From JBBQSN01 sp963825505 (GTDB lineage: Bacteria; Actinomycetota; Actinomycetes; Actinomycetales; CAWJMD01): a stretch of 64,000 nt of DNA. Position 1 is the first letter of the stretch; every line of letters begins with the position of its first letter. The stretch is from the NCBI GenBank assembly GCA_963825505.1, contig CAWGTL010000010.1, forward strand, positions 124,001 through 188,000, written 5' to 3'. Made by a program: the position numbers and the translations under genes. Of this stretch, positions 49,781-57,847 are shown piece after piece. The notes under the pieces are model-generated. The model was not told where the DNA came from. It did not search any database and was given only the letters and a program-made list of their open reading frames with translations.

Positions 49781-51946
49781 TCAGCCGCCCTCGGCGACCG
49801 CCGCGGGGCCCTGCTCCAGCAGCACGCGGAAGGCGTCCTCGTCGAGCACGGGGACGCCGAGCTCGACCGCCTTGTCGGCCTTGCTGCCGGGGGAGTCGCC
49901 GACCACCACGTAATCGGTCTTCTTGGACACGCTGCCCGACGCCTTCCCGCCGCGGGCCAGGATCGCCTCCTTGGCCTCGTCGCGGCTGAAGCCGGTGAGC
50001 GAGCCGGTGACCACGATCGTGCGGCCCTCGAGGTGGCGGGTGACCGACTCGTCGCGCTGGTCGCGCATGACGACGCCGGCTGCCTGCCAGCGGTCGACGA
50101 TGTCGCGGTGCCACGGCTCGCCGAACCACTCGACGAGGGACTGGGCGATGACCCGCCCGACGCCCTCGACGCCGGCGAGGCGCTCGACCGCCTCCTGCGG
50201 GTCGCCCTCGACGACGGCCCGCAGCGCCTCCATCGACACCAGCTCGGTGGCCAGCGCGCGGGCCGCCGTCGGCCCGACGTGCCGCACCGACAGCGCGACC
50301 AGCACCCGCCAGAACGGCTGCTGCCGGGCCGAGCGCAGGTTCTCGACCAGCTTCTGCCCGTTGGCGCTGACGACGCGTCCGCGCTGGTCGGCGTCCTCGC
50401 CCTTCTTCGCCGCCCGGGTGAACAGCGTCGTGCGCAGCAGGTCGGCCTCGGTGAGGTCGAAGACGTCGGCCTCGTTCGTCACGACGCCGGCCTCGACGAG
50501 CGCGACCACGCCCTCGCCGCCGAGGGCCTCGATGTCGAACGCGCCGCGGGAGGCCAGGTGGTACAGCCGCTCGCGCACCTGGGCCGGGCAGGTCCGGGTG
50601 TTGGGGCAGCGCAGGTCGACGTCACCCTCCTTCGCCGGGCGCAGCTCGGTGCCGCAGCCGCCGTACTCGGGCGGGCAGTGCGTCGGCATCTCGAACGGGC
50701 GGGCACCCCGGGGGTGCTCGCCGTCGACCAGGACCGGACCCAGGATCTCGGGGATGACGTCGCCGGCCTTGCGCAGGACGACCGTGTCGCCGATCCAGAC
50801 GCCCTTGCGCCGCACCTCGTCGGCGTTGTGCAGGGTGGCCCGCTCGACCGTGGACCCGGCGACCTTGACCGGCTCCATCACGCCGTACGGCGTGACCCGG
50901 CCGGTGCGCCCGATGTTCACCCGGACGTCGAGCAGGGTGGTGGTGACCTCCTCGGGCGGGTACTTGAAGGCGATCGCCCACCGCGGCGCGCGGCTGGTGC
51001 TGCCGAGACGGCGCTGCACCGAGACCTCGTCGACCTTGACCACCAGGCCGTCGATCTCGTGCTCGGCCACCTCGTGCCGGTGCTCCCCGACGTACGCGAT
51101 GCGCTCGCGGACCTCGGCCATCGTTCCCACCACGACGGCGTGCTCGGAGGTGGGCAGACCCCAGGCGCGCAGCAGCTCGTAGGCCTGCGACTGGCGCACG
51201 AGGTCGAACCCCTTCCGCGCCCCGGTGCCGTGCACGACCATCCTCAGCGGTCGGCTCGCGGTGACCTTGGGGTCCTTCTGCCGCAACGACCCCGCCGCGG
51301 TGTTGCGCGGGTTCGCGTACGGCGGCTTGCCCGCCTCGACCAGCGACGCGTTGAGGTCGGCGAACGCCTCGACGGGCAGGAACACCTCACCGCGCACCTC
51401 GACCCGCTCGGGCACCGGCGCGTCGTCGGTGGGCGTGAGGACGTGCGGGACGCCCTCGATGGTGCGGATGTTGAGGGTGACGTCCTCGCCGGTGCGGCCG
51501 TCGCCGCGGGTGAGACCCCTGACCAGCCGCCCGTTCTCGTAGAGCAGGTTGACCGCGAGGCCGTCGACCTTGAGCTCGCAGAGGTAGTGCACGCCGGCGC
51601 CGCCGGCGTCGCGCTCCACCCGCTGCGCCCACGCGTCGAGCTCCTCGTCGGTGAAGGCGTTGTCGAGGCTGAGCATCCGCTCCACGTGGTCGTGCGTGCT
51701 GAACTCGGTGGAGAACGTGCCGCCGACCAGCTGGGTGGGGGAGTCCGGGGTGCGCAGCGACGGGTGCTGCTCCTCCAGGCCCTCGAGCTCGCGCAGCAGG
51801 ACGTCGAAGTCGGCGTCGCTCATCGTCGGCGCGTCGCGCACGTAGTAGGCGAACTGCGCGTCGCGGACCCGGCCGGCGAGCTCCTCCCAGCGGTGGCGGA
51901 CCTGCTCGTCGGGCTCCTGCACGGTCTCCTCGGTCACCCGCGACAT
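49781..51946 (-). CDS. ligA: NAD-dependent DNA ligase LigA
   Basis: LigA seals nicks during replication and is essential. The 721-residue protein has the full architecture: an N-terminal Ia domain ('YYVRDAPTMSDADFDVLLRE'), adenylation Lys126 in 'ELKVDGLA', 'NPRNTAAGSLRQKDP', an OB fold, a zinc site with four Cys ('CPPEYGGCGTEL' and 'CPNTRTCPAQ'), helix-hairpin-helix repeats, and a C-terminal BRCT domain ('GRTIVVTGSLTGFSRDEAKE'). The frame is intact throughout. It lies upstream of the GGDEF-EAL gene on the same strand, but that gene has its own promoter. Confidence 0.97.
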   Translation of the reverse strand: MSRVTEETVQEPDEQVRHRWEELAGRVRDAQFAYYVRDAPTMSDADFDVLLRELEGLEEQHPSLRTPDSPTQLVGGTFSTEFSTHDHVERMLSLDNAFTDEELDAWAQRVERDAGGAGVHYLCELKVDGLAVNLLYENGRLVRGLTRGDGRTGEDVTLNIRTIEGVPHVLTPTDDAPVPERVEVRGEVFLPVEAFADLNASLVEAGKPPYANPRNTAAGSLRQKDPKVTASRPLRMVVHGTGARKGFDLVRQSQAYELLRAWGLPTSEHAVVVGTMAEVRERIAYVGEHRHEVAEHEIDGLVVKVDEVSVQRRLGSTSRAPRWAIAFKYPPEEVTTTLLDVRVNIGRTGRVTPYGVMEPVKVAGSTVERATLHNADEVRRKGVWIGDTVVLRKAGDVIPEILGPVLVDGEHPRGARPFEMPTHCPPEYGGCGTELRPAKEGDVDLRCPNTRTCPAQVRERLYHLASRGAFDIEALGGEGVVALVEAGVVTNEADVFDLTEADLLRTTLFTRAAKKGEDADQRGRVVSANGQKLVENLRSARQQPFWRVLVALSVRHVGPTAARALATELVSMEALRAVVEGDPQEAVERLAGVEGVGRVIAQSLVEWFGEPWHRDIVDRWQAAGVVMRDQRDESVTRHLEGRTIVVTGSLTGFSRDEAKEAILARGGKASGSVSKKTDYVVVGDSPGSKADKAVELGVPVLDEDAFRVLLEQGPAAVAEGG

Positions 51947-51975
51947 CCTGCCGCAGCCGTGCGACAGCGGGCGGC

Positions 51976-53196
51976 TCAGAGGTTGGCGCGCCGGTGGAGC
52001 ACCACGTCACGCCCGCCGGTGAGCTCGTTCACCAGCGGCGCGAACGGCCGGGCGTACCGGAGCAGCTCGACGGCGGGGGCGGCGCCGGTGGTGCGCAGCA
52101 GCTCCAGCCCGGCGTCGTCCGGCAGCCGCACGACGTCGCCGACGCGCTCGCGGTCGAGCACCCCCGGCGTCTCCACCCGGGTCCCGTCCTCGCGGTTCCG
52201 CAGCGCCCCGCCGGCCGTCGCCGAGCCGATCCCCTCGTGCACGCCGCCGGGCCCACCGCCGCCGCCACCTCCACCGCCGAGCGCCTCGAGGCCCGTGGGT
52301 GCGCCGAGGTCGGCCTCGTCGCCGAGGGTGCGACGGGCACGTCGACCCGGGCTCAGGGCCTCGCGCAGCCGCGAGCCCGCGGAGGCGCCGGAGGCCTGCT
52401 GCGGCACGAGCCCGCGGGTCGTGGTCGGTGTCGCCTCGCCCCCCACCTTCCGCGTGAGCGTGACGTCGAGCGCGGCACCGCCGAGCCGCTGGTCGGCGAC
52501 GCCGGACGAGCGCTCGACGGACACCTCGAGGTCGGTGCCGACCCAGTCGCCCAACCACGCCTCGAGGGGCGCCCCGGCGTATGGCTCGTACCGCAGCGGC
52601 TGCGCGGGTGCGTCGCCGAACGAGGCCTGCCAGGTCGACTCGACGCTGAAGGTGAGCACGTAGTCGTAGCCGGAGTAGTCGGGGTCCTGCTTCTCGACGA
52701 AGGGCACCTCGACCGTCTGGTACTGCGTCTCGAGCGGGATCGCCGGGCACGCCACGACCTGCCGGGTGCGCAGCAGCTCGTCCTTCTTGTCCCACCGGAC
52801 GAACCGGTCGACCACGGAGGTCACCACGTCGGCGACGGTCAGGACGACGGCTCCGGCGACGGGGTTGAGGGCGCCGACGCCGACGGCGATGGCGAGGATC
52901 GCCTTGTCGATCTCCTCGCGGTTCTCGATCCAGCTGTCGTTCTCGTCGAGGTCCCAGGCCTGCAGGAGAAGGACGACCTCGCCGGTGTCGGCCCCGCCGT
53001 CGAAGACGACGGCGAGGTCGTCGGGGAACCGCCGTCTCTCGTAGTCGTTGATGCGCATCATCGGCATCACGATGCCCCTCGGGGCACCGTCGACCCAGAC
53101 CGCACCGGCCACCGCGAGCTTGTCGGCGGAGTGCACCGACTCGGTGTCGCGGCAGTAGACGTCCTCGAGCGTCACCTTGATCCGGTACTGCTGCAC
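51976..53196 (-). CDS. unknown protein with poly-Gly linker
   Basis: I do not recognise this 406-residue protein. It starts at a GTG preceded by GAGGGAGG, with 'QQYRIKVTLEDVYCRDTESV' and an apparent beta-rich N-terminal domain ('VVLLLQAWDLDENDSWIENR'). One moderately hydrophobic segment follows near residue 110 ('AILAIAVGVGALNPVAGAVV'), then a second beta-rich region. A disordered stretch contains eight or more consecutive Gly near residue 300. The C-terminal 70 residues are again ordered-looking. No signal peptide is seen. It lies between ligA and the MetE-like gene on the same strand. Confidence 0.7.
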   Translation of the reverse strand: MQQYRIKVTLEDVYCRDTESVHSADKLAVAGAVWVDGAPRGIVMPMMRINDYERRRFPDDLAVVFDGGADTGEVVLLLQAWDLDENDSWIENREEIDKAILAIAVGVGALNPVAGAVVLTVADVVTSVVDRFVRWDKKDELLRTRQVVACPAIPLETQYQTVEVPFVEKQDPDYSGYDYVLTFSVESTWQASFGDAPAQPLRYEPYAGAPLEAWLGDWVGTDLEVSVERSSGVADQRLGGAALDVTLTRKVGGEATPTTTRGLVPQQASGASAGSRLREALSPGRRARRTLGDEADLGAPTGLEALGGGGGGGGGPGGVHEGIGSATAGGALRNREDGTRVETPGVLDRERVGDVVRLPDDAGLELLRTTGAAPAVELLRYARPFAPLVNELTGGRDVVLHRRANL

Positions 53197-53290
53197 GACG
53201 CCTCCCTCGGGTCCGGGTCGGGAAGAGGGCGGAGAGCCGATCGATGCTACGCCTGCGGAGGCGGCCCGGACCAGAGCCCGGACGGAGCGA

Positions 53291-54313
53291 CTAGGCCGCG
53301 GCCACCTCGGCGAGCGCGCCCGCGAGCTCGACGGTGCGCACCGTGAGGGCACGTGCCTGGCGCGGCGTGCAGCCGGCCAGCCCGCAGGCGGGGGTGACGA
53401 CCACGTCGGCGAGCAGGTCGGCGCCGAGCCCGACGTCGCGCCACGGACGGTGCAGCCGGTCGACCAGCTCGGTCGTGGCGGGCAGCTCGCCGGACGTGGG
53501 CACCAGACCCGCCCACAGCCGGGTGCCCGCCTCGACCGCGACGGCCACCGACTCCCAGCCGCGCGACCCGAGCAGGGAGGTGTCGAGGGCGACGGCGTCG
53601 ACGCCCGCGGCCCGCAGCAGCCCGACCGGCACGTCCGGCGCGCAGCAGTGCGCCACCACCGTGGCGACGTCGGCGGCCCGCAGCCGCTCGACCACGCGGG
53701 TGAGCGCCGCCTCGACCACGACGGCCTCCACCGCGGACAGCTTCCCGAACCCGCTCACCGTGGGCAGGCCGCCCCTCAGCACCGCCGGCAGCGACGGCTC
53801 GTCGAGCTGCACCACGACCTCGGCGCCCGGCACCAGCCGCCGCACGTCGCCCACGTGCTGCGCCAGTCCCTCGGCCAGCGAGTCGACCAGGTCGCGGACG
53901 GCGCCGGGGTCGGTGACCACCCGCTCGCCGCGGGTGAGCGACACGGTGGCGGCGAGCGTCCACGGCCCGCAGGCCTGCACCTTGAGCGGACCGGACCAGC
54001 CGTCCGCCGCCTCGGCGAGCGAGTCGAGGTCGGCGTGCAGGAACGACCGGGCCCGCTCGAGGTCGCGTCCCGGCCGGTCCACGAACCGCCAGCCGCTGGG
54101 CTGCAGGTCGACCGGCATCTCGACGAGGAGGGCCGCCCCGCGCCCGGTGAGGTCGGCGCCGGGCCCGCGTCCGGGCAGCTCGGGCAGGTAGGGCATCCCC
54201 GGTGGTGCCCCGAGCTCGCCGATCACGGCCCTGGCCACCTCGAGCGGGTGGTCGCCCGGCTCGGCCGGCCACGACCCGATCCCGGTGGCGGCGGTCGGGC
54301 TCGGCTCGGTCAC
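53291..54313 (-). CDS. cobalamin-independent methionine synthase-like protein
   Basis: The 340-residue product matches only the C-terminal catalytic half of MetE. It shows 'ATGIGSWPAEPGDHPLEVAR', the substrate loop 'VVVQLDEPSLPAVL', and the zinc ligands in 'VVAHCCAPDVPVG' and 'VVTPACGLAGCTPRQA'. Such short MetE-like proteins are widespread in actinobacteria beside ligA and gatC (Rv3015c position in mycobacteria). They may take methyl groups from a different donor protein. The GTG has no ribosome site; TAGGTT lies six bases upstream. Confidence 0.88.
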   Translation of the reverse strand: MTEPSPTAATGIGSWPAEPGDHPLEVARAVIGELGAPPGMPYLPELPGRGPGADLTGRGAALLVEMPVDLQPSGWRFVDRPGRDLERARSFLHADLDSLAEAADGWSGPLKVQACGPWTLAATVSLTRGERVVTDPGAVRDLVDSLAEGLAQHVGDVRRLVPGAEVVVQLDEPSLPAVLRGGLPTVSGFGKLSAVEAVVVEAALTRVVERLRAADVATVVAHCCAPDVPVGLLRAAGVDAVALDTSLLGSRGWESVAVAVEAGTRLWAGLVPTSGELPATTELVDRLHRPWRDVGLGADLLADVVVTPACGLAGCTPRQARALTVRTVELAGALAEVAAA

Positions 54314-54319
54314 CGGGCA

Positions 54320-54325
54320 AACCTA
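54320..54325 (-). promoter_or_regulatory. -10 box of leaderless MetE-like transcript
   Basis: On the minus strand TAGGTT ends six bases before the GTG at 54313. The gatC box is divergent and 30 bases away. Confidence 0.45.
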
Positions 54326-54355
54326 CGCGGGACGAACCGGGTCGACGGCCCTCAC

Positions 54356-54361
54356 TAGACT
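54356..54361 (+). promoter_or_regulatory. -10 box of leaderless gatC transcript
   Basis: TAGACT ends seven bases before the gatC ATG, which lacks a ribosome site. The same hexamer precedes iscS. Confidence 0.5.
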
Positions 54362-54368
54362 CGCCGCC

Positions 54369-54668
54369 ATGTCCGCCCTCTCCACCGACCAGGTCGCGCA
54401 CCTGGCCCGGCTGGCCCGGATCGACCTCACGCAGGCCGAGCTGGAGCGCCTCGCCGGGCAGCTCGACCAGATCCTCGACGCCGTGGCCCGGGTCGAGCAG
54501 GCCGCCGGGGCCGACGTGCCCGCCACGTCGCACCCGCTGCCGCTCACCAACGTCTTCCGCGACGACGAGGTCCGCCCGTCGCTCGGCGCCGAGGCCGCTC
54601 TGTCCGGCGCCCCGGCGTCCGAGCAGGACCGGTTCCGCGTCCCGCGGATCCTGGAGGAGGAGCAGTGA
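54369..54668 (+). CDS. gatC: Asp-tRNA(Asn)/Glu-tRNA(Gln) amidotransferase subunit GatC
   Basis: GatC is the small subunit that wraps around GatA and stabilises the complex making Gln-tRNA(Gln) and Asn-tRNA(Asn). The 99-residue protein has the normal length and pattern: 'STDQVAHLARLARIDLTQAE', 'LDQILDAVARVEQAAGADVP' and the C-terminal 'DRFRVPRILEEEQ'. Its stop overlaps the gatA GTG. The gene starts the gatCAB operon behind a leaderless promoter and diverges from the MetE-like gene. Confidence 0.96.
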   Translation: MSALSTDQVAHLARLARIDLTQAELERLAGQLDQILDAVARVEQAAGADVPATSHPLPLTNVFRDDEVRPSLGAEAALSGAPASEQDRFRVPRILEEEQ

Positions 54669-56230
54669 CCGACTGGACCCGGCGCACCGCCGCGGAGCTG
54701 GGCGAGGCGATCGCCGCGGGGCAGACCACCAGCGAGGAGGTCACCACCGCCCACCTCGACCGGATCGCTGCGGTCGACGGCACCGTCGACTCCGGCGTGC
54801 ACGCCTTCCTGCACGTCGCCCGGGAGGAGGCGGTCGAGCGCGCCCGGGCGATCGACGAGCGGATCGCGGCCGGGGAGCGGATCGGCCCGCTCGCCGGCGT
54901 GCCCGTCGCGGTCAAGGACGTCGTCGCCACCCGGGGTCTGCCGACCACGGTCGGCTCGCGCATCCTCGAGGGCTGGGTGCCGCCGTACGACGCCACCCTG
55001 GTCGCGCGGCTGAAGGAGGCCGGCCTCGTCGTCCTCGGCAAGACCAACATGGACGAGTTCGCGATGGGCTCGTCCACCGAGCACTCCGCCTACGGTCCCA
55101 CCCGCAACCCGTGGGACCTCGGCCGGATCCCGGGCGGGTCCGGCGGCGGGTCGGCCGCGGCCGTCGCCGCGTTCGAGGCGCCGCTCGCGATCGGCACCGA
55201 CACCGGCGGCTCGATCCGGCAGCCGGCGGCCGTCACCGGCACCGTCGGCGTCAAGCCCACCTACGGCGGGGTCTCGCGCTACGGGCTGGTCGCCCTCGCC
55301 TCCAGCCTCGACCAGGCCGGGCCGTGCACGCGGACGGTGCTCGACGCCGCGTTGCTGCACCAGGTCGTCGGCGGGCACGACCCGATGGACTCCACCTCGC
55401 TGCTCGACCCGCTCGGCACCGACGCCGACGGCGCACCCATCTCGCTCGGGGCGCTGGTGACGGCCGCCCGCGAGGGCGCCCGGGCCGACCTGTCCGGCGT
55501 CCGCGTCGGCGTGGTCCGCGAGCTCGGCGGCGAGGGCTACCAGCCCGGCGTCCGGGCCCGGTTCTCCGAGGCGGTCGACCTGCTCACCGGCGCCGGTGCC
55601 GAGGTGGTCGAGGTGTCCTGCCCGAACTTCGAGCACGCGCTCGCGGCCTACTACCTGATCCTGCCCAGCGAGGCGTCGTCCAACCTGGCCAGGTTCGATG
55701 CCATGCGGTACGGCCTGCGGGTCGAGCCCACCGACGGCGACGTCAACGCCGAGCGGGTCATGTCCGCTACTCGCGCAGCGGGTTTCGGCGACGAGGTGAA
55801 GCGCCGGATCATCCTCGGCACCTACGCCCTGTCGTCCGGGTACTACGACGCCTACTACGGCAGCGCGCAGAAGGTGCGCACGCTGGTGCAGCGCGACTTC
55901 CAGAGCGCCTTCGACCAGGTCGACGTGCTCGTGTCGCCCACCGCGCCCACCACGGCGTTCCGGTTCGGCGACAAGCTCGACGACCCGATGGCGATGTACC
56001 TCAACGACGTCGCCACGATCCCGGCCAACCTGGCCGGCGTCCCCGGGCTCAGCCTGCCGAGCGGCCTGGCCGACGAGGACGGTCTCCCCGCCGGGATCCA
56101 GCTGCTGGCACCGGCCCGCGGCGACGCCCGGCTCTACCGGGTCGGCGCCGCGCTGGAGTCGCTGCTGACGGCGAGGTGGGGCGGCCCGCTGCTCGACCGC
56201 AGCCCCGACCTCGTGGAGGTTGCACGATGA
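54665..56230 (+). CDS. gatA: amidotransferase subunit GatA
   Basis: GatA is the glutaminase/amidase that supplies ammonia to GatB. The 521-residue protein has the Ser-cisSer-Lys triad: Lys84 in 'VPVAVKDVV', Ser159 in 'IPGGSGGGSAAAV' and Ser183 in 'GTDTGGSIRQPAAV'. The C-terminal 'APTTAFRFGDKLDDPMAMYL' and 'NLAGVPGLSLPSGL' regions are standard. The frame is clean. The GTG overlaps the gatC stop and the stop overlaps the gatB ATG. Confidence 0.97.
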   Translation: MTDWTRRTAAELGEAIAAGQTTSEEVTTAHLDRIAAVDGTVDSGVHAFLHVAREEAVERARAIDERIAAGERIGPLAGVPVAVKDVVATRGLPTTVGSRILEGWVPPYDATLVARLKEAGLVVLGKTNMDEFAMGSSTEHSAYGPTRNPWDLGRIPGGSGGGSAAAVAAFEAPLAIGTDTGGSIRQPAAVTGTVGVKPTYGGVSRYGLVALASSLDQAGPCTRTVLDAALLHQVVGGHDPMDSTSLLDPLGTDADGAPISLGALVTAAREGARADLSGVRVGVVRELGGEGYQPGVRARFSEAVDLLTGAGAEVVEVSCPNFEHALAAYYLILPSEASSNLARFDAMRYGLRVEPTDGDVNAERVMSATRAAGFGDEVKRRIILGTYALSSGYYDAYYGSAQKVRTLVQRDFQSAFDQVDVLVSPTAPTTAFRFGDKLDDPMAMYLNDVATIPANLAGVPGLSLPSGLADEDGLPAGIQLLAPARGDARLYRVGAALESLLTARWGGPLLDRSPDLVEVAR

Positions 56231-57768
56231 GCGAGCCGACCGTCCTGTACGACGACGTCGTCGACCGCTACGACCCCGTCCTCGGCCTGGAGGTGCACGT
56301 CGAGCTGAGCACGGCGTCGAAGATGTTCTGCGGCTGCGCCACCGGCTTCGGGGGCGCGCCGAACTCCCAGGTCTGCCCGGTCTGCCTGGCGCTGCCCGGT
56401 GCCCTCCCGGCGCTCAACCGCACCGCGGTCGAGTCGGCGGCGCTCATCGGCCTGGCACTGGGGTGCCAGATCGCCCCGACCTGCCGGTTCGCGCGGAAGA
56501 ACTACTTCTACCCGGACATGCCGAAGAACTTCCAGACCTCGCAGTACGACGAGCCGATCGCCCACGACGGCGAGCTCGAGATCGAGGTGCCGGCGTCCGA
56601 GCACGGCGAGGCGTTCACCTTCCGGGTCCCGATCGAGCGGGCCCACATGGAGGAGGACACCGGCAAGTCGCTGCACGTCGGCGGCGCCACCGGCCGCATC
56701 CACGGCGCCGAGTACTCGCTGGTCGACTACAACCGCGCCGGCATCCCCCTGATCGAGATCGTCACCAAGCCGATCGAGGGGACGGGCCACCGCGCGCCCG
56801 AGGTCGCCAAGGCGTTCGTCGGGGCCCTGCGCGACATCCTGCGCGGGCTCGGCGTCTCCGACGTGCGGATGGAGCAGGGCTCGCTGCGCTGCGACGCCAA
56901 CGTCTCGTTGCGCGCGAAGGTCGGCGAGCCCACGAGCGCCGAGCAGCACGCGGTCCCCCTCGGCACCCGCTCGGAGACCAAGAACGTCAACTCGCTGCGC
57001 AGCGTCGAGCGGGCGGTCCGGTACGAGATGACCCGGCACGCCGCGCGGCTCGACGCCGGGCAGCGGGTCGTGCAGGAGACCCGGCACTGGCACGAGGACA
57101 CCGGCGTCACGACGTCGGGCCGGTCCAAGGAGCAGGCCGAGGACTACCGCTACTTCCCCGAGCCGGACCTCGTGCCGATCGAGTGCACCCCCGAGTGGGT
57201 CGACGCCCTGCGCTCGCGGCTGCCGGAGGCACCGACGGTGCGCCGGGCCCGCTGGGCCGCCGACTGGGGCCTCACCGACCTCGAGCTGCGCGACGTCGTC
57301 AACGCCGGCGCGGGCGAGCTGATCGAGGCGACGGTGGCCGCAGGGGCCACGCCGGCCGCGGCCCGCAAGTGGTGGATGGGCGACCTGGCCCGTCGCGCCA
57401 ACGCCACCGGCACCGAGCTCGCGGCCCTGCCGGTGACCCCGGACCAGGTGGCCGGGCTGGCCGGCCTCGTCGCCTCCGGACGGCTCAACGACAGCCTGGC
57501 CCGCCAGGTGCTCGACGGCGTCCTGGAGGGGGAGGGGTCGCCGGAGCAGGTCGCCACCACCCGCGGGCTCGAGGTCGTCAGCGACGACGGCGCCCTCGGC
57601 GAGGCGGTCGACGACGCGATCGCCGCCAACCCGGACATCGCGGACAAGATCCGCGCCGGCAAGCACGCCGCGGCCGGTGCCCTGATCGGGGCCGTGATGA
57701 AGCAGATGCGTGGTCAGGCCGACGCCGCCCGTGTCCGGGAGATGGTGCTGGAGCGGCTCGGCGGGTGA
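56227..57768 (+). CDS. gatB: amidotransferase subunit GatB
   Basis: GatB phosphorylates and amidates the misacylated tRNA. The 513-residue protein shows 'VLGLEVHVELSTASKMFCGC', two zinc-ligand pairs ('FCGC' and 'VCPVCLALPG'), 'FARKNYFYPDMPKNFQTSQY', 'RIHGAEYSLVDYNRAGIPLI' and a C-terminal YqeY-like helical tail ('GKHAAAGALIGAVMKQMRG') that contacts tRNA. The frame is intact and the length is typical. It ends the operon; a 6-bp hairpin at 57785-57802 may follow. Confidence 0.97.
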   Translation: MSEPTVLYDDVVDRYDPVLGLEVHVELSTASKMFCGCATGFGGAPNSQVCPVCLALPGALPALNRTAVESAALIGLALGCQIAPTCRFARKNYFYPDMPKNFQTSQYDEPIAHDGELEIEVPASEHGEAFTFRVPIERAHMEEDTGKSLHVGGATGRIHGAEYSLVDYNRAGIPLIEIVTKPIEGTGHRAPEVAKAFVGALRDILRGLGVSDVRMEQGSLRCDANVSLRAKVGEPTSAEQHAVPLGTRSETKNVNSLRSVERAVRYEMTRHAARLDAGQRVVQETRHWHEDTGVTTSGRSKEQAEDYRYFPEPDLVPIECTPEWVDALRSRLPEAPTVRRARWAADWGLTDLELRDVVNAGAGELIEATVAAGATPAAARKWWMGDLARRANATGTELAALPVTPDQVAGLAGLVASGRLNDSLARQVLDGVLEGEGSPEQVATTRGLEVVSDDGALGEAVDDAIAANPDIADKIRAGKHAAAGALIGAVMKQMRGQADAARVREMVLERLGG

Positions 57769-57813
57769 GCGCGGTGGTGCGAAAGGGTGAGACGGGTCAC
57801 CCGATCCGCTCAA

Positions 57814-57840
57814 TCAGCCGGGGGCCCGACCGGCCGATAC
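57814..57840 (+). promoter_or_regulatory. FliA-type promoter for GGDEF-EAL gene
   Basis: TCAG at 57814-57817 is followed after exactly 15 bases by GCCGATAC at 57833-57840, matching the spacing of the flbD site and the FliA consensus. It ends seven bases before the ATG. Confidence 0.55.
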
Positions 57841-57847
57841 AGCAGGC

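Noticed and set aside
57785..57802. Terminator after gatB
   Set aside because: GGGTGA/TCACCC is only a 6-bp stem without a T-run; too weak to list as a feature.
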